A stretch of 64,000 nt of DNA, from NCBI GenBank assembly GCA_021324015.1, contig JAJPJX010000121.1:1-64000 (forward strand). Reading direction: 5' to 3'. The notes beneath the pieces are model-generated. The model did not search any database, was not told the origin of the DNA, and saw nothing but the letters and a program-made list of their open reading frames with translations. This document shows, piece by piece, positions 1 through 8,826 of the stretch. Each line of letters opens with the position of its first letter. Positions within the stretch are counted from its first letter, which is position 1. This stretch comes from Solibacteraceae bacterium. Lineage in GTDB: Bacteria > Acidobacteriota > Terriglobia > Bryobacterales > Bryobacteraceae. A program made the translations under genes and the position numbers.

Positions 1-1
1 G

Positions 2-64
2 CCCGCGTTGGAGATCGAACTGCGCGCGGCGGACGGAACGCTGCTGGACCAGGTGCGGCGATGA
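2..64 (+). CDS. C-terminal end of an unidentified upstream gene (partial)
   Basis: Reading frame 2 is open from the window edge to a TGA at 62-64 and gives the last 20 residues of a protein ending DQVRR. Its stop overlaps the ATG of the next gene in an ATGA arrangement, so the two are translationally coupled and this is the preceding gene of the hydrogenase operon. Too little is visible to name it; a further hydrogenase subunit or accessory protein is only a guess. Confidence 0.5.
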   Translation, partial: PALEIELRAADGTLLDQVRR

Positions 65-555
65 CGCCGGAGGTGTTGATCATCGGATACGGCAACCCGC
101 TGCGCGGAGACGACGGGGCGGGCTGGCGCGCGGTGGAGCGGCTGCGCGAAGGAACGCGCGATGGGGAGTTCGGATTGGTGGCTGTCCGGCAGTTGACCCC
201 GGAACTGGCGGAGGCGGTGAGCCGCGCAAGCTTGGTGCTGTTCCTGGACGCGCGCGAGGGAGGCACCCCAGGCAAGGTATGGTGCGAGAGGGTAAATCCC
301 CGGCAGAGCCCTCCTGGCGCTTTCTCGCATCATGCCGGCCCGGCGGCGTTATTGGCGGCGGCCGCGGCGTGGTACGGGCGCGCTCCCGCGGGGATGGTCC
401 TCTCGGTGAGCGGCGAATCGTTTGCATTCCGGGAGGGGTTGTCCCTGCCGGTGGAGGCGGCGCTGGCGGAACTGGTGGAACGGACGCGGAACATAGCGGG
501 AAAAGCCTTGTCGCGCCGCAGCGCGCCTTGTCACAAGATAAAAAGGTCTGAATAA
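61..555 (+). CDS. Hydrogenase maturation endopeptidase (M52/HyaD-HycI family)
   Basis: Family role: cleaves the C-terminal tail of the [NiFe] hydrogenase large subunit once nickel is inserted. The N-terminal GYGNPLRGDDGAG is the family signature with its metal-binding acidic residue, followed by FLDAREG (second acid) and SHHAGP (metal-binding histidine). At 164 aa it has the normal length. It starts inside the stop of the gene before it and lies 27 nt ahead of the hydrogenase beta-subunit gene. A second member of the same family follows the large subunit at 5341. Which of the two processes the large subunit cannot be read from the sequence. Confidence 0.9.
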   Translation: MTPEVLIIGYGNPLRGDDGAGWRAVERLREGTRDGEFGLVAVRQLTPELAEAVSRASLVLFLDAREGGTPGKVWCERVNPRQSPPGAFSHHAGPAALLAAAAAWYGRAPAGMVLSVSGESFAFREGLSLPVEAALAELVERTRNIAGKALSRRSAPCHKIKRSE

Positions 556-582
556 TAGGAATGAAGGCTGGAGGGAGGCTTT

Positions 583-1755
583 ATGGTCACGAACCTGCCG
601 GCGATCGGCACGCAGTTCTTACTGGACGCGGCCGCGCTGGCGCCACTGATTCCCTCGCTCGAACGGCGCGGCTATCAGGTGGCGGGACCCACGATCCGGG
701 GCGCCGCCATTGTTTACGACACTCTGCACAGCCTGGACGAACTGCCCGCAGGATGGACCACGGAGCACGAGGCGGGGACGTACCGCCTGAAGAAGCGCGC
801 GGACGACGCCTGGTTCGGCTTCACGGTGGGCCCGGATAGCTGGAAACGGTATCTGCATCCGCCGGAAGCGCGGTTGTTTGCCGCCAGGCGGGATGGGCAG
901 AGTTTTCAGATCGTGGAAGAGAACGCGGAAGCGCCGCGCTGGGCGCTGGTAGGCGTACGCTCGTGTGAACTGGCGGCGATCGCCATTCAGGACCGCGTGC
1001 TGTTGGGCGAACACTACGGCGATGTGATCTACGAGGCGCGCCGGCGGGGCTTGTTCCTGGTGGCGGTGAACTGCACGGTGAACTCGCCGACCTGCTTTTG
1101 CGTGTCGATGCACAGCGCACCACCGGCGGAGGCCGGGTTCGACCTGGCGCTGACGGAGTTGGTGGAAGGGCCGCGGCACCGATTCCTGGCGGAGGCCGGC
1201 AGCCGGCAGGGCGCGGAAGTGCTGGCGGAGCTGGGGCCGGCGGAGGCCACGGCCACCGACCGGCGGGAAGCCGAAGAAGCCATCAAAAAGGCCATGGGCG
1301 GGCTCCAGCGAAGCATGCGCACCGCGGGGCTGCGGGAAATGCTCTACGAGCACTTCGAGCATCCGCGGTGGGAGGATGCGGCGGCGCGCTGCCTGTGCTG
1401 CGGCAACTGCACCATGGTATGCCCCACGTGCTTCTGCACCACGGTGGAAGACCGCAGCGCGGTGGACGGCAACGGGGCCGAGCGGCTGCGGAAATGGGAC
1501 TCCTGCTTCAGCGAGAACTTTTCGTACATTCACGGCGGCAGCGTGCGTATGTCCGCCAAGTCGCGATACCGCCAGTGGCTGACGCACAAGCTGGCAGCCT
1601 GGGTGGACCAGTTCGGCAGCGCGGGCTGCGTGGGTTGCGGCCGGTGCATCACTTGGTGTCCGGCCGGGATCGATCTGACCAAGGAAGTGGCCGCCCTCTG
1701 GGAGCCGGCCGGTCCGCCGCGCAACGGCGGGCATCCGGCGCCGGGGCCCCGCTGA
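583..1755 (+). CDS. hydB: Group 3b [NiFe] hydrogenase beta subunit, two 4Fe-4S clusters
   Basis: Electron-transfer subunit of the cytosolic NAD(P)-linked hydrogenase (sulfhydrogenase type). The 390-aa protein resembles HydB and the anaerobic sulfite reductase A subunit. Two cysteine clusters are visible: [14 protein letters not shown] near residues 270-285 and [12 protein letters not shown] near 349-360, each typical of a 4Fe-4S ferredoxin site. ATG 583 has a strong ribosome site (GAGGGAGG) a few bases upstream. It is followed by a cyclic-nucleotide-binding protein and then the gamma, delta and alpha subunits, the usual group 3b order with one extra gene. Confidence 0.92.
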   Translation: MVTNLPAIGTQFLLDAAALAPLIPSLERRGYQVAGPTIRGAAIVYDTLHSLDELPAGWTTEHEAGTYRLKKRADDAWFGFTVGPDSWKRYLHPPEARLFAARRDGQSFQIVEENAEAPRWALVGVRSCELAAIAIQDRVLLGEHYGDVIYEARRRGLFLVAVNCTVNSPTCFCVSMHSAPPAEAGFDLALTELVEGPRHRFLAEAGSRQGAEVLAELGPAEATATDRREAEEAIKKAMGGLQRSMRTAGLREMLYEHFEHPRWEDAAARCLCCGNCTMVCPTCFCTTVEDRSAVDGNGAERLRKWDSCFSENFSYIHGGSVRMSAKSRYRQWLTHKLAAWVDQFGSAGCVGCGRCITWCPAGIDLTKEVAALWEPAGPPRNGGHPAPGPR

Positions 1756-1791
1756 CAGCGGGGGTGCGGGCGGGCGAGGAGATCAGGCTTT

Positions 1792-2268
1792 ATGACGATC
1801 GAGAACGTGACCGATACGCTGCGGGAGCACCCGTTCCTGCAAGGTTTTCGTCCCGACCATATCGACAAGCTGGCAGCCATGGCCAGCGAAGTTCGTTTCG
1901 GCAAAAACGAGCTGATCTTTCACGAAGGGGACGAATCCAGCTTTTTCTATCTGCTGCTGTCGGGGTCGGTGGCGCTGGAAGTGCCGACGCCGGGACGGAC
2001 CGTGCGCGTCGCCACGCTGGGGCACGGCGAGGAACTGGGCTGGTCGTCGATCCTGCCTTCGACGCACGTGAAGCAGTTCCAGGCGCGGTCGCTCGAAGAG
2101 GTGCGCGCGCTGGGGTTTGACGGCGAGCGGCTGCGGCACGCGTGCGAGGAAGATTACTCCTTCGGCTACGCGCTGCTGCGCGCGGTGCTGCAAGTGGTGG
2201 CGAGCCGCTTGCAGGCCACGCGCATCCAGTTGCTGGACATTTACTCGCCGGTTAGCTCGAAGGCGTAG
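1792..2268 (+). CDS. Cyclic nucleotide-binding domain protein in the hydrogenase operon
   Basis: A 158-aa protein made almost entirely of one CNB (CRP/FNR N-terminal) domain: the beta-roll runs through [20 protein letters not shown] to the glycine-rich GHGEELGW turn. There is no C-terminal helix-turn-helix, so it is not a DNA-binding CRP. The family senses cAMP/cGMP or acts as a structural cupin-like module. Its place between beta and gamma subunit genes suggests a ligand-dependent accessory or regulatory role in the hydrogenase complex (inference). Ribosome site GAGGAG lies about 12 nt upstream of ATG 1792. Confidence 0.85.
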   Translation: MTIENVTDTLREHPFLQGFRPDHIDKLAAMASEVRFGKNELIFHEGDESSFFYLLLSGSVALEVPTPGRTVRVATLGHGEELGWSSILPSTHVKQFQARSLEEVRALGFDGERLRHACEEDYSFGYALLRAVLQVVASRLQATRIQLLDIYSPVSSKA

Positions 2269-2270
2269 GA

Positions 2271-2318
2271 ACCGCTCCCTCACGGTCGCGGCTCGGTAAG
2301 CCAGAGCGCGTGCGACCG
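2271..2318 (+). repeat. Dispersed intergenic repeat, copy 1, with stem-loop
   Basis: The stretch 2271-2303 recurs almost exactly at 5289-5320 (two substitutions and one deletion). In this copy CGGTCGC at 2283-2289 can pair with GCGACCG at 2312-2318. It occupies the gap between the CNB protein and the gamma subunit. It looks like a REP-type palindromic unit. Confidence 0.7.
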
Positions 2319-2346
2319 CGAAGAGTGGTCAGGCGGAGGTGAGACG

Positions 2347-3207
2347 ATGGCGGTAATCGAGGCGGAGCAGGAACGCGGGCTGGCGAACGCGATGGTCCCG
2401 GCCTTGGGCCGGGTAGCGCAGGTGAAGAAAGAGACCTCGGACACCTTCACGCTGGCGGTGGAGCCGGCGTCCGCGGAGCCGCTGGCGGGATTCCAGCCGG
2501 GTCAGTTCAGCATGTTGTACGTGTTCGGAGCGGGGGAGCTGCCGATCTCGATCAGCGGCGATCCGCAGGAGCGTTCCCGGCTGGTGTACACGGTTCGGTC
2601 GGTGGGCAAGCTGACTCAACTGCTGGTGAGCCGGAAGCCGGGCGACGTGATCGGGGTGCGGGGGCCGTACGGCACGCACTGGCCGCTCAAGGCGGCGCGC
2701 GGCAAGGACGTGCTGATCGTGGCGGGCGGCATCGGCCTGGCGCCGCTGCGCCCGGCGATCTATCATATCCTGCGGCACCGCGCGGACTACGGGCGGCTGA
2801 TCGTGCTCTACGGGGCGCGCAGCCCGCGGGACCTGATCTACCGCCGCCAGATCGAGGAATGGGCGCGCCTCCCCGACGCGCAAGTGCTAGCCACGGTGGA
2901 CTACGGCGGCGTAGCCTGGCACGGGCACGTGGGGGTGGTGACGGGCCTGTTCCGCTACGTGCGGCTGCAACCCTTCCACACGGTAGCGCTGATCTGCGGG
3001 CCGGAGATCATGATGCGGTACGTGATCTGGGAACTGGAGACGCGCGGCCTGCAGCCGGGCGATTTGCATATTTCGCTCGAGCGCAACATGAAATGCGGCA
3101 TCGGCTTCTGCGGCCATTGCCAGTACGGTCCCAACTTCCTGTGCAAAGACGGGCCGATCTTTCCGTATCACGAGATCCGGTCCTGGTTTGGAAAATATGA
3201 GCTCTGA
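2347..3207 (+). CDS. hydG: Group 3b hydrogenase gamma subunit, FAD/NAD(P)-binding
   Basis: Diaphorase-type subunit that passes electrons between the Fe-S chain and NAD(P)(H). The 286-aa protein has a ferredoxin-reductase fold: FAD-binding beta-barrel with LPISISGDP near residue 65, an NAD(P)-binding [10 protein letters not shown] motif near 130, and a C-terminal 2Fe-2S site [12 protein letters not shown]...C near 248-265. ATG 2347 is preceded by GGAGGTGAG. Its end overlaps the start of the small subunit by 20 nt, so the two are probably translationally coupled. Confidence 0.93.
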   Translation: MAVIEAEQERGLANAMVPALGRVAQVKKETSDTFTLAVEPASAEPLAGFQPGQFSMLYVFGAGELPISISGDPQERSRLVYTVRSVGKLTQLLVSRKPGDVIGVRGPYGTHWPLKAARGKDVLIVAGGIGLAPLRPAIYHILRHRADYGRLIVLYGARSPRDLIYRRQIEEWARLPDAQVLATVDYGGVAWHGHVGVVTGLFRYVRLQPFHTVALICGPEIMMRYVIWELETRGLQPGDLHISLERNMKCGIGFCGHCQYGPNFLCKDGPIFPYHEIRSWFGKYEL

Positions 3208-3994
3208 GGAAAACGGACAAGGGCGAAAGCCGACCGTGGCGGTATTCAAGTTCGCTTCCTGCGACGGCTGCCAGTTGACGCTGTTGGATGCCGAGGACGA
3301 ACTGCTGGAAGTCGCCGACGCGGTCGAGATCGTGTACTTTCCGGAAGCCACCAGCACCATGATCAAGGGCCCCTACGACATCGGGTTGGTGGAAGGCTCC
3401 ATCACCACGCACCACGACGCCGAGCGCATCCAGCAGATCCGGCGGCAGTGCCGCACGCTGGTGACCATCGGCGTGTGCGCCACCTCCGGCGGGCTGCAGG
3501 CGCTGCGGAACTGGAAGGACGTGGGCGAGTTTGTGCGCCGGGTGTACGCCAAGCCAGACTTCATCAGCACCCTGAAGATGTCCACGCCGGTGGCCGAACA
3601 CGTGCCGGTGGATTTCGAGCTGCGCGGCTGTCCCATCAGCAAGGGGCAACTGCTGGAGCTGATCAGCGCGATGCTGGCGGGGCGCAAACCCAATATTCCG
3701 ACCTACAGCGTGTGCCTGGAGTGCAAGCGGCGCGACAACATCTGCGTGATGGTGGCCGAGGGCATCCCCTGCATGGGTCCGGTGACGCAGGCCGGCTGCG
3801 GCGCCTTGTGCCCGAGCTTCCGGCGCGGGTGCTTCGGCTGCTTCGGCCCGATGGAGAGCCCCAACACGGCGTCCCTGACCGCGCAGTTCCGCGTTCTGGG
3901 CCAGAGCGACGAAGAAATCGTGCGCGCGTTTCGCGGCTTCAGCGCCTGGGCATGGCAGTTCCGCCAGGCGGGAGAGGAGTGTGAGCGATCATGA
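3188..3994 (+). CDS. hydD: Group 3b hydrogenase small (delta) subunit
   Basis: Small electron-transfer subunit carrying three Fe-S clusters. [11 protein letters not shown] near residue 24 holds the first two cysteines of the proximal cluster; [27 protein letters not shown] and CFGCFGP between residues 177 and 220 supply the rest. The 268-aa length and lack of a Tat signal fit a cytosolic group 3 enzyme. It starts within the gamma subunit gene and ends in an ATGA overlap with the large subunit. Confidence 0.95.
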   Translation: MENMSSEENGQGRKPTVAVFKFASCDGCQLTLLDAEDELLEVADAVEIVYFPEATSTMIKGPYDIGLVEGSITTHHDAERIQQIRRQCRTLVTIGVCATSGGLQALRNWKDVGEFVRRVYAKPDFISTLKMSTPVAEHVPVDFELRGCPISKGQLLELISAMLAGRKPNIPTYSVCLECKRRDNICVMVAEGIPCMGPVTQAGCGALCPSFRRGCFGCFGPMESPNTASLTAQFRVLGQSDEEIVRAFRGFSAWAWQFRQAGEECERS

Positions 3995-5289
3995 ACGAGC
4001 GAGCCGGACCGAGCCGCAACATCAAGGTGGACTACCTGACGCGGGTGGAAGGCGAGGGAGCGGTTCACGTGAAGCTCAAGGGCGGCCAGGTGCAGGACGT
4101 GCAAATGCGCATCTTCGAGCCGCCGCGCTTGTTTGAAGCCTTCCTGCGGGGCCGGCACTACATGGAAGTGCCGGACATGGTGGCGCGGATCTGCGGCATC
4201 TGCCCGATCGCCTACCAGATGAGCGCCGTGCAGGCGCTGGAGCGCATTCTGGGGATCGAGGCGGACCCGGCGGTGCGGCTGCTGCGGCGGCTGTTCTACT
4301 GCGGGGAGTGGATCGAGAGCCATGCGCTGCACATCTACATGCTGCACGCTCCGGATTTTCTGGGTGTGCCGGACGCCATCCAACTGGCGCGGACACATCG
4401 CGACGTCGTGGAACAGGGGCTGCGGCTCAAAAAGACCGGCAACCGGCTGGTGACGCTGCTGGGCGGCCGCGAGATCCATCCCATCGGGGCGGCGGTCGGA
4501 GGATTTTACAAGACGCCGTCGCGCGCGGAGTTGAACAGCCTGGTGGACGAACTGCAATGGTCCAGGGACGCCGCGGTAGCGACGGCGAGCCTGGTGGCGG
4601 GATTCGACTTTCCGGACTTCGAGCAGGACTACGAATTTGTGGCGCTTTCGCATCCCGAGGAGTATCCCCTGAACGAGGGCCGGCTGGTTTCGAGCCGCGG
4701 GTTGGATATCGACGTTTCGGAATTTAACGATCATTTCGTCGAGCAGCACGTGAAACACTCGAACGCCTTGCAGGCACGTCTGCGGGAGCGGGGGTCGTAC
4801 CTGGTGGGGCCGCTGGCGCGCTTCAACCTCAATTTCGAGAAGCTGCCGGAGGTGGCGCGGCAAGCCGCGGCGGACTGCGGGCTGGAGGCTCCCTGCCGCA
4901 ATCCGTTCCGCAGCATCGTGGTGCGGGCGATCGAAGTGATCTTCGCCTGCGACGAGGCGCTGAAGCTGATCGCGGAGTACCATCCGCCGGAGGCGCCGCG
5001 GGTGATCGCGCCGGCCCGGGCGGGGGTGGGGCACGGGGCGACCGAGGCGCCGCGCGGAGTGCTGTATCACCGGTACGAGATCGACGAGCGCGGGTTGGTG
5101 GTGAGCGCGCAAATCGTACCGCCGACGGCGCAGAACCAGAAGCGCATGGAGGAGGACCTGTGGCAACTGGTGCCGCCGCTCGCGGCGCTGCCGGTGGAGG
5201 AGATCACGGCGCGGTGCGAGCAGGCGGTGCGGAACTACGATCCGTGCATTTCGTGCGCCACGCATTTCGTGAGGGTGGAGCGGGAGTGA
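3991..5289 (+). CDS. hydA: Group 3b [NiFe] hydrogenase large (alpha) subunit
   Basis: Catalytic subunit (also called HyhL) that holds the NiFe(CN)2CO site and interconverts H2 with protons plus electrons. Both nickel-ligand motifs are intact: RICGICP near residue 67 and [10 protein letters not shown] at residues 416-425. The protein continues only seven residues past the conserved histidine (FVRVERE), a short tail of the kind an M52 endopeptidase removes. Length 432 aa is normal for group 3b. Intact subunits and two protease genes indicate a functional enzyme. It shares four bases with the small subunit gene. Confidence 0.96.
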   Translation: MNERAGPSRNIKVDYLTRVEGEGAVHVKLKGGQVQDVQMRIFEPPRLFEAFLRGRHYMEVPDMVARICGICPIAYQMSAVQALERILGIEADPAVRLLRRLFYCGEWIESHALHIYMLHAPDFLGVPDAIQLARTHRDVVEQGLRLKKTGNRLVTLLGGREIHPIGAAVGGFYKTPSRAELNSLVDELQWSRDAAVATASLVAGFDFPDFEQDYEFVALSHPEEYPLNEGRLVSSRGLDIDVSEFNDHFVEQHVKHSNALQARLRERGSYLVGPLARFNLNFEKLPEVARQAAADCGLEAPCRNPFRSIVVRAIEVIFACDEALKLIAEYHPPEAPRVIAPARAGVGHGATEAPRGVLYHRYEIDERGLVVSAQIVPPTAQNQKRMEEDLWQLVPPLAALPVEEITARCEQAVRNYDPCISCATHFVRVERE

Positions 5290-5320
5290 CCGCTCCCTGA
5301 CAGTCGCGGCTCGGTAGCCA
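5289..5320 (+). repeat. Dispersed intergenic repeat, copy 2
   Basis: Near-identical to 2271-2303, beginning at the stop of the hydrogenase large subunit gene. The stem seen in copy 1 is weakened here because CGGTCGC has become CAGTCGC and no matching right arm follows. Confidence 0.7.
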
Positions 5321-5340
5321 CGGTAGCTGGGCGGAAGCGG

Positions 5341-5796
5341 ATGCTGATTTTGTGTTGCGGGAACCTCGAACGGGGTGACGACGCGGCCGGGCTGCTGGTG
5401 GGGCGGCGGCTGCGGACGCTGGGCGTAGAGGTTCGCGAGCACAGCGGAGAAGCCCTTTCTTTGATGGAAGCGTGGCGTGGCGCAGAGGACGTCATGCTGG
5501 TGGACGCGGTGGTGACGGGCGCGCGGGCGGGAACGGTCTCCGTGTGGGATGCGCGCTCGGCGGCGTTCGGCGGCGGGCGATTCCGTGGGTCCTCGCACGC
5601 GCTGGGCGTGGCGGAGGCCGTGGAACTGGCGCAAGCGTTGGGCTGCCTGCCGGCGCGCCTGCTCGTTTGCGGCATCGAGGGCCGGGAGTTTGCGGCGGGG
5701 GCGTCGCCCTCGGCAGCGGTGCTCGCGGGTGTGGAGGAAGCCGCGCGGCGAATTTACGAAAATTGGAGCGGAGGCACGGCATGGATATCGGAGTGA
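5341..5796 (+). CDS. Second hydrogenase maturation endopeptidase (M52 family)
   Basis: A 151-aa member of the HyaD/HoxW family. Visible family residues are CGNLERGDDAAG at the N-terminus, LVDAVVTG with the second acid, and SSHALG with the metal-binding histidine. It is only distantly similar to the protease at 61-555. Lying directly behind the large subunit gene, it is the more likely specific processing enzyme for it (inference). ATG 5341 follows a GCGGAAGCGG ribosome site. Its last 16 nt overlap the next gene. Confidence 0.88.
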   Translation: MLILCCGNLERGDDAAGLLVGRRLRTLGVEVREHSGEALSLMEAWRGAEDVMLVDAVVTGARAGTVSVWDARSAAFGGGRFRGSSHALGVAEAVELAQALGCLPARLLVCGIEGREFAAGASPSAAVLAGVEEAARRIYENWSGGTAWISE

Positions 5797-6866
5797 TTCG
5801 CGAAAGCGGGCCTTCCGACCGGCGGGTGGCGCTGACGCCCCCGGTGGCGCGGCGCCTGGTGGAAGCCGGGCACCGGGTGTGGGTGGAGTCCGGCGCCGGA
5901 AACGGCGCGATGTTTCACGACCCGGAGTATCTGCGCGCCGGCGCGCAGGTGGCGTATTCGGCCGCGGAGGTCCTGCGGCGCTCTCAGGTGGTGGCCAAAA
6001 TCTCGGTGCCGACGCCGGCAGAACTGGACCTCTGCCCGCCGGGCCTGACGCTGCTGGCGTTCTACCACATGGCGGTGGCCGACCGGGCGGTGTACCAACG
6101 GCTGATCGAGCGCTCGATCACGGCAGTGGGCTGCGAAATCATCCAGACCGACGACGGGCGTCTGCCGGTGCTGGCGGCGTTCAGCGAAATTGCCGGGCAG
6201 ATGACGGTGCCGATTGCAGCGCACCTGCTGCGGTCGAGCTGCGGCGGGCGAGGCATTCTGCTCGGCGGGAGCCCTGGTGTGCCGCCGGCCCGGGTGGTGA
6301 TCCTGGGTGCGGGAGTGGTGGGCACGTGGGCGGCCCGCACGGCAGTGGCGGCGGGCGCGCAGGTAACCGTGCTGGATGTGGATCCCAACAAGCTGCGCCG
6401 CCTGATGGAACACACTCCCAACGTGGCTACCGGCCTGGCGGACCCGGACCTGATCGCCGCGGAGGCGGCGGCGGCGGATGTGCTGATCGGCGCGGTGCTG
6501 GTGGCCGGCGCCAAGACGCCGCACGTCGTGACGCGGCGCATGGTGGAGAGCATGAAGGCGGGGGCGGCGATCATCGATGTGTCCATCGATCAGGGCGGCT
6601 GCGTGGAGACCAGCCGCCTGACGACGCTTGCGGACCCGGCGTTCGTGTATCACGGCGTGACGCACTACTGCGTGCCGAATCTCACGGCGGACATGGGGCG
6701 CAGCACCAGCGTCGCCGCCGCGCAGGCGCTGCTGCCGTACCTGCTGCTGATCGGGCAGCAGGGCATCGAAAAAGCTCTGGAAGCCTGCGCGGAACTGCGG
6801 CGGGCCGCGCACACGCACCGGGGCAAGGCGGCCGCGGCCGGGCTGGCGGGGATGGAGAAGACATGA
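5781..6866 (+). CDS. ald: Alanine dehydrogenase-like NAD(P) enzyme
   Basis: Family reaction: L-alanine + NAD+ to pyruvate + NH4+ + NADH. The 361-aa protein has the AlaDH/PNT N-terminal domain (RRVALTPPVARRLVEAGH, residues 15-33), the Lys of AKISVP, the His of FYHMA, the Rossmann VVILGAGVVGTWAA near 175 and the catalytic Asp of SIDQGG near 270. All match alanine dehydrogenase rather than a transhydrogenase alpha subunit alone, and no beta subunit gene follows. ATG 5781 lies inside the preceding gene. Placed behind an NAD(P)-linked hydrogenase it could act as an NADH sink or source (inference). Confidence 0.85.
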   Translation: MDIGVIRESGPSDRRVALTPPVARRLVEAGHRVWVESGAGNGAMFHDPEYLRAGAQVAYSAAEVLRRSQVVAKISVPTPAELDLCPPGLTLLAFYHMAVADRAVYQRLIERSITAVGCEIIQTDDGRLPVLAAFSEIAGQMTVPIAAHLLRSSCGGRGILLGGSPGVPPARVVILGAGVVGTWAARTAVAAGAQVTVLDVDPNKLRRLMEHTPNVATGLADPDLIAAEAAAADVLIGAVLVAGAKTPHVVTRRMVESMKAGAAIIDVSIDQGGCVETSRLTTLADPAFVYHGVTHYCVPNLTADMGRSTSVAAAQALLPYLLLIGQQGIEKALEACAELRRAAHTHRGKAAAAGLAGMEKT

Positions 6867-8182
6867 GGGAGAACTACCGCTCAAAGATCACGACGGCCGA
6901 ACGGGCGGTGGAGGCCGTGCAGTCCGGACAGCGGGTGTTTATCCACCAGGGCTGCGCGGAGCCGGAAGAACTGGTGCGGGCCCTGACGCGGCGGGGAGGG
7001 GAACTGCGCGACGTCGAAATCATCCACCTGGCCACGTTCGGGAACGCGGATTACACACTGCCGCAGTACGAGGGGCATTTCCGGCACAACGCCTTCTTTA
7101 TCGGCGCGAACGTGCGGCAGGCGGTGCAGGAGGGCCGCGCGGACTACATTCCCATTTTCCTGGGCGAGATCGAGGAACTGTTCCGCAATGGAGCCATGCC
7201 CATCGACGTGGCGCTGGTCCAGTGCACGCCGCCGGACAACTACGGCTATATGAGCCTGGGGCCGAGCATCGACGTCACGCTGACGGCGGCGCAGTACGCG
7301 CGGCACGTGATCGTGGAGATGAACGACCAGATGCCCCGCACCATGGGGGACGCCTACCTGCACGTGAGCCGGGCGGACGCGCTGGTGGAGACGTCGCACC
7401 CCCTGCCGGAATATCGCACCGGAGAGGTCACGGATCTCCACCGCGCGATCGCGCGCAACGTGGCCGGCCTGATCCCGGACGGCGCCACCCTGCAAATGGG
7501 GATCGGCGGCATCCCCGATGCGGTCCTGGGGTGCCTGCGGAATCACCGGGACTTAGGCGTGCACACGGAGATGTTCAGCGACGGGCTGGTGGAGCTGATT
7601 CAAGCCGGCGTGATCAATAACGAGAAGAAGACCATTCATCCGCACAAGGTGATCTCCGGTTTTGTGCTGGGGACCAAGGCGCTGTTCGACTTTATCAACA
7701 ACAACCCTATTTTCGAGTTTCACCCGACGGCGTATACAAATGACCCCTTCATTATTGCCCAAAATGCGCGCATGGTGGCGATTAATTCGGCGATTGAAAT
7801 CGACCTGACGGGGCAAGTCTGCTCGGATTCGATGGGCTTCCTGCCGTACAGCGGGATCGGCGGGCAGGTGGATTTTATCCGCGGCGCGGCGCGGTCGAAA
7901 GGAGGTGTTCCGGTAATCGCGCTGCCTTCGACGGCCAAGGGCGGGAAGGTTTCGCGCATCGTGCCGACACTCAGGCCCGGGGCGGGCGCGGTCACCTCGC
8001 GGGGCGACGTGCACTACGTGGTGACGGAATTCGGGGTGGCGTATCTCCACGGCAAGAATATCCGGCAGCGGGCGGAGGCGCTGATCGGGATCGCGCACCC
8101 GGATTTTCGCGCCGAACTGCTGGATGCGGCGCGCAAATCGCGGCTGCCCGGAATCGGCGAAACGGCGCTGATTTCGGGTTGA
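6863..8182 (+). CDS. Acetyl-CoA hydrolase/4-hydroxybutyrate CoA-transferase family protein
   Basis: A 439-aa class I CoA-transferase of the Cat1/Cat2/AbfT group. The active-site glutamate is in VHTEMFSDG near residue 235; ATLQMGIGGIPDAV and the C-terminal HGKNIRQRAEALIGIAHPDFR are family signatures. It moves CoA between acyl-CoA and a carboxylate or hydrolyses acetyl-CoA; substrate cannot be told from sequence. It overlaps the alanine dehydrogenase by ATGA and closes the hydrogenase operon, which hints at a fermentative or redox-balancing module. Confidence 0.88.
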   Translation: MRENYRSKITTAERAVEAVQSGQRVFIHQGCAEPEELVRALTRRGGELRDVEIIHLATFGNADYTLPQYEGHFRHNAFFIGANVRQAVQEGRADYIPIFLGEIEELFRNGAMPIDVALVQCTPPDNYGYMSLGPSIDVTLTAAQYARHVIVEMNDQMPRTMGDAYLHVSRADALVETSHPLPEYRTGEVTDLHRAIARNVAGLIPDGATLQMGIGGIPDAVLGCLRNHRDLGVHTEMFSDGLVELIQAGVINNEKKTIHPHKVISGFVLGTKALFDFINNNPIFEFHPTAYTNDPFIIAQNARMVAINSAIEIDLTGQVCSDSMGFLPYSGIGGQVDFIRGAARSKGGVPVIALPSTAKGGKVSRIVPTLRPGAGAVTSRGDVHYVVTEFGVAYLHGKNIRQRAEALIGIAHPDFRAELLDAARKSRLPGIGETALISG

Positions 8183-8338
8183 CCGCCGGAAATTCAGACT
8201 GCTACAATTCAGATAAATCGATCTGGATAATTTGTCGATCAGGCTGGTTGTTAATCCCGCCGCAGGCCCTTCCGGGGCCGATCCTACGGCCGGCCAGACA
8301 GCGACCGCAACTCCGGATTTCCCGAGAAAGGACGAAGT

Positions 8339-8818
8339 ATGATCAAGAGCCTGGTTGCGGCAGTAATCCTCTCGCTCCCGGCGGCGGCGGAAACCCTGGA
8401 AATGGGGCAACCCCTGACCAGCGCGGCCTCCGGGCTGGAGGTCACGGTGATGCCGAACGTGGCGGGCATGCTGCCGGTGCTGGCGCAGTATGCGCCCCGG
8501 TTGCGGTCCGGCGTGATGGTGCTGATCAAGAACAGCACCGCGCAGGCGGACACGGATACTTACCTGATCACCTTCGGCTACCTGGACGGCGGCAAGTCCC
8601 GGCAGGTCCAGACGGTGGTGGCGCGCCTCTCGGGGGTCAATTCGACCTACACCTCCGCCGTTGTGTGGGTGGACGCGAAAAGCGTGCAGTGGGTCTCGAT
8701 TACGCAGGGCCGAACCATGCAGGTGAGCGTGCAGTTCGGCCCCACGGCGCAGTTCGAGATTTTAGGCGACGCCGCGCGGTTTGATGCGGCGAGCCCGGAT
8801 CCCGCCAGCGGGTCGTAG
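8339..8818 (+). CDS. Small exported protein of unknown function
   Basis: A 159-aa protein whose first 18 residues (MIKSLVAAVILSLPAAAE) read as a signal peptide. The mature part is rich in Val, Thr and Gln and looks beta-stranded; no catalytic motif is visible. The start is chosen from a GAAAGGACGAAG ribosome site just upstream. The 156-nt gap before it separates it from the hydrogenase operon. It ends 8 nt from a convergent gene. I do not recognise the family. Confidence 0.7.
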   Translation: MIKSLVAAVILSLPAAAETLEMGQPLTSAASGLEVTVMPNVAGMLPVLAQYAPRLRSGVMVLIKNSTAQADTDTYLITFGYLDGGKSRQVQTVVARLSGVNSTYTSAVVWVDAKSVQWVSITQGRTMQVSVQFGPTAQFEILGDAARFDAASPDPASGS

Positions 8819-8826
8819 CGCAGTGC

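Noticed and set aside
3703-5634. 643-aa open frame on the minus strand across the hydrogenase genes
   Set aside because: It is antisense to the small and large subunit genes, has low-complexity Arg/His/Pro-rich content and no start signals. Long antisense frames are expected in high-GC coding DNA.
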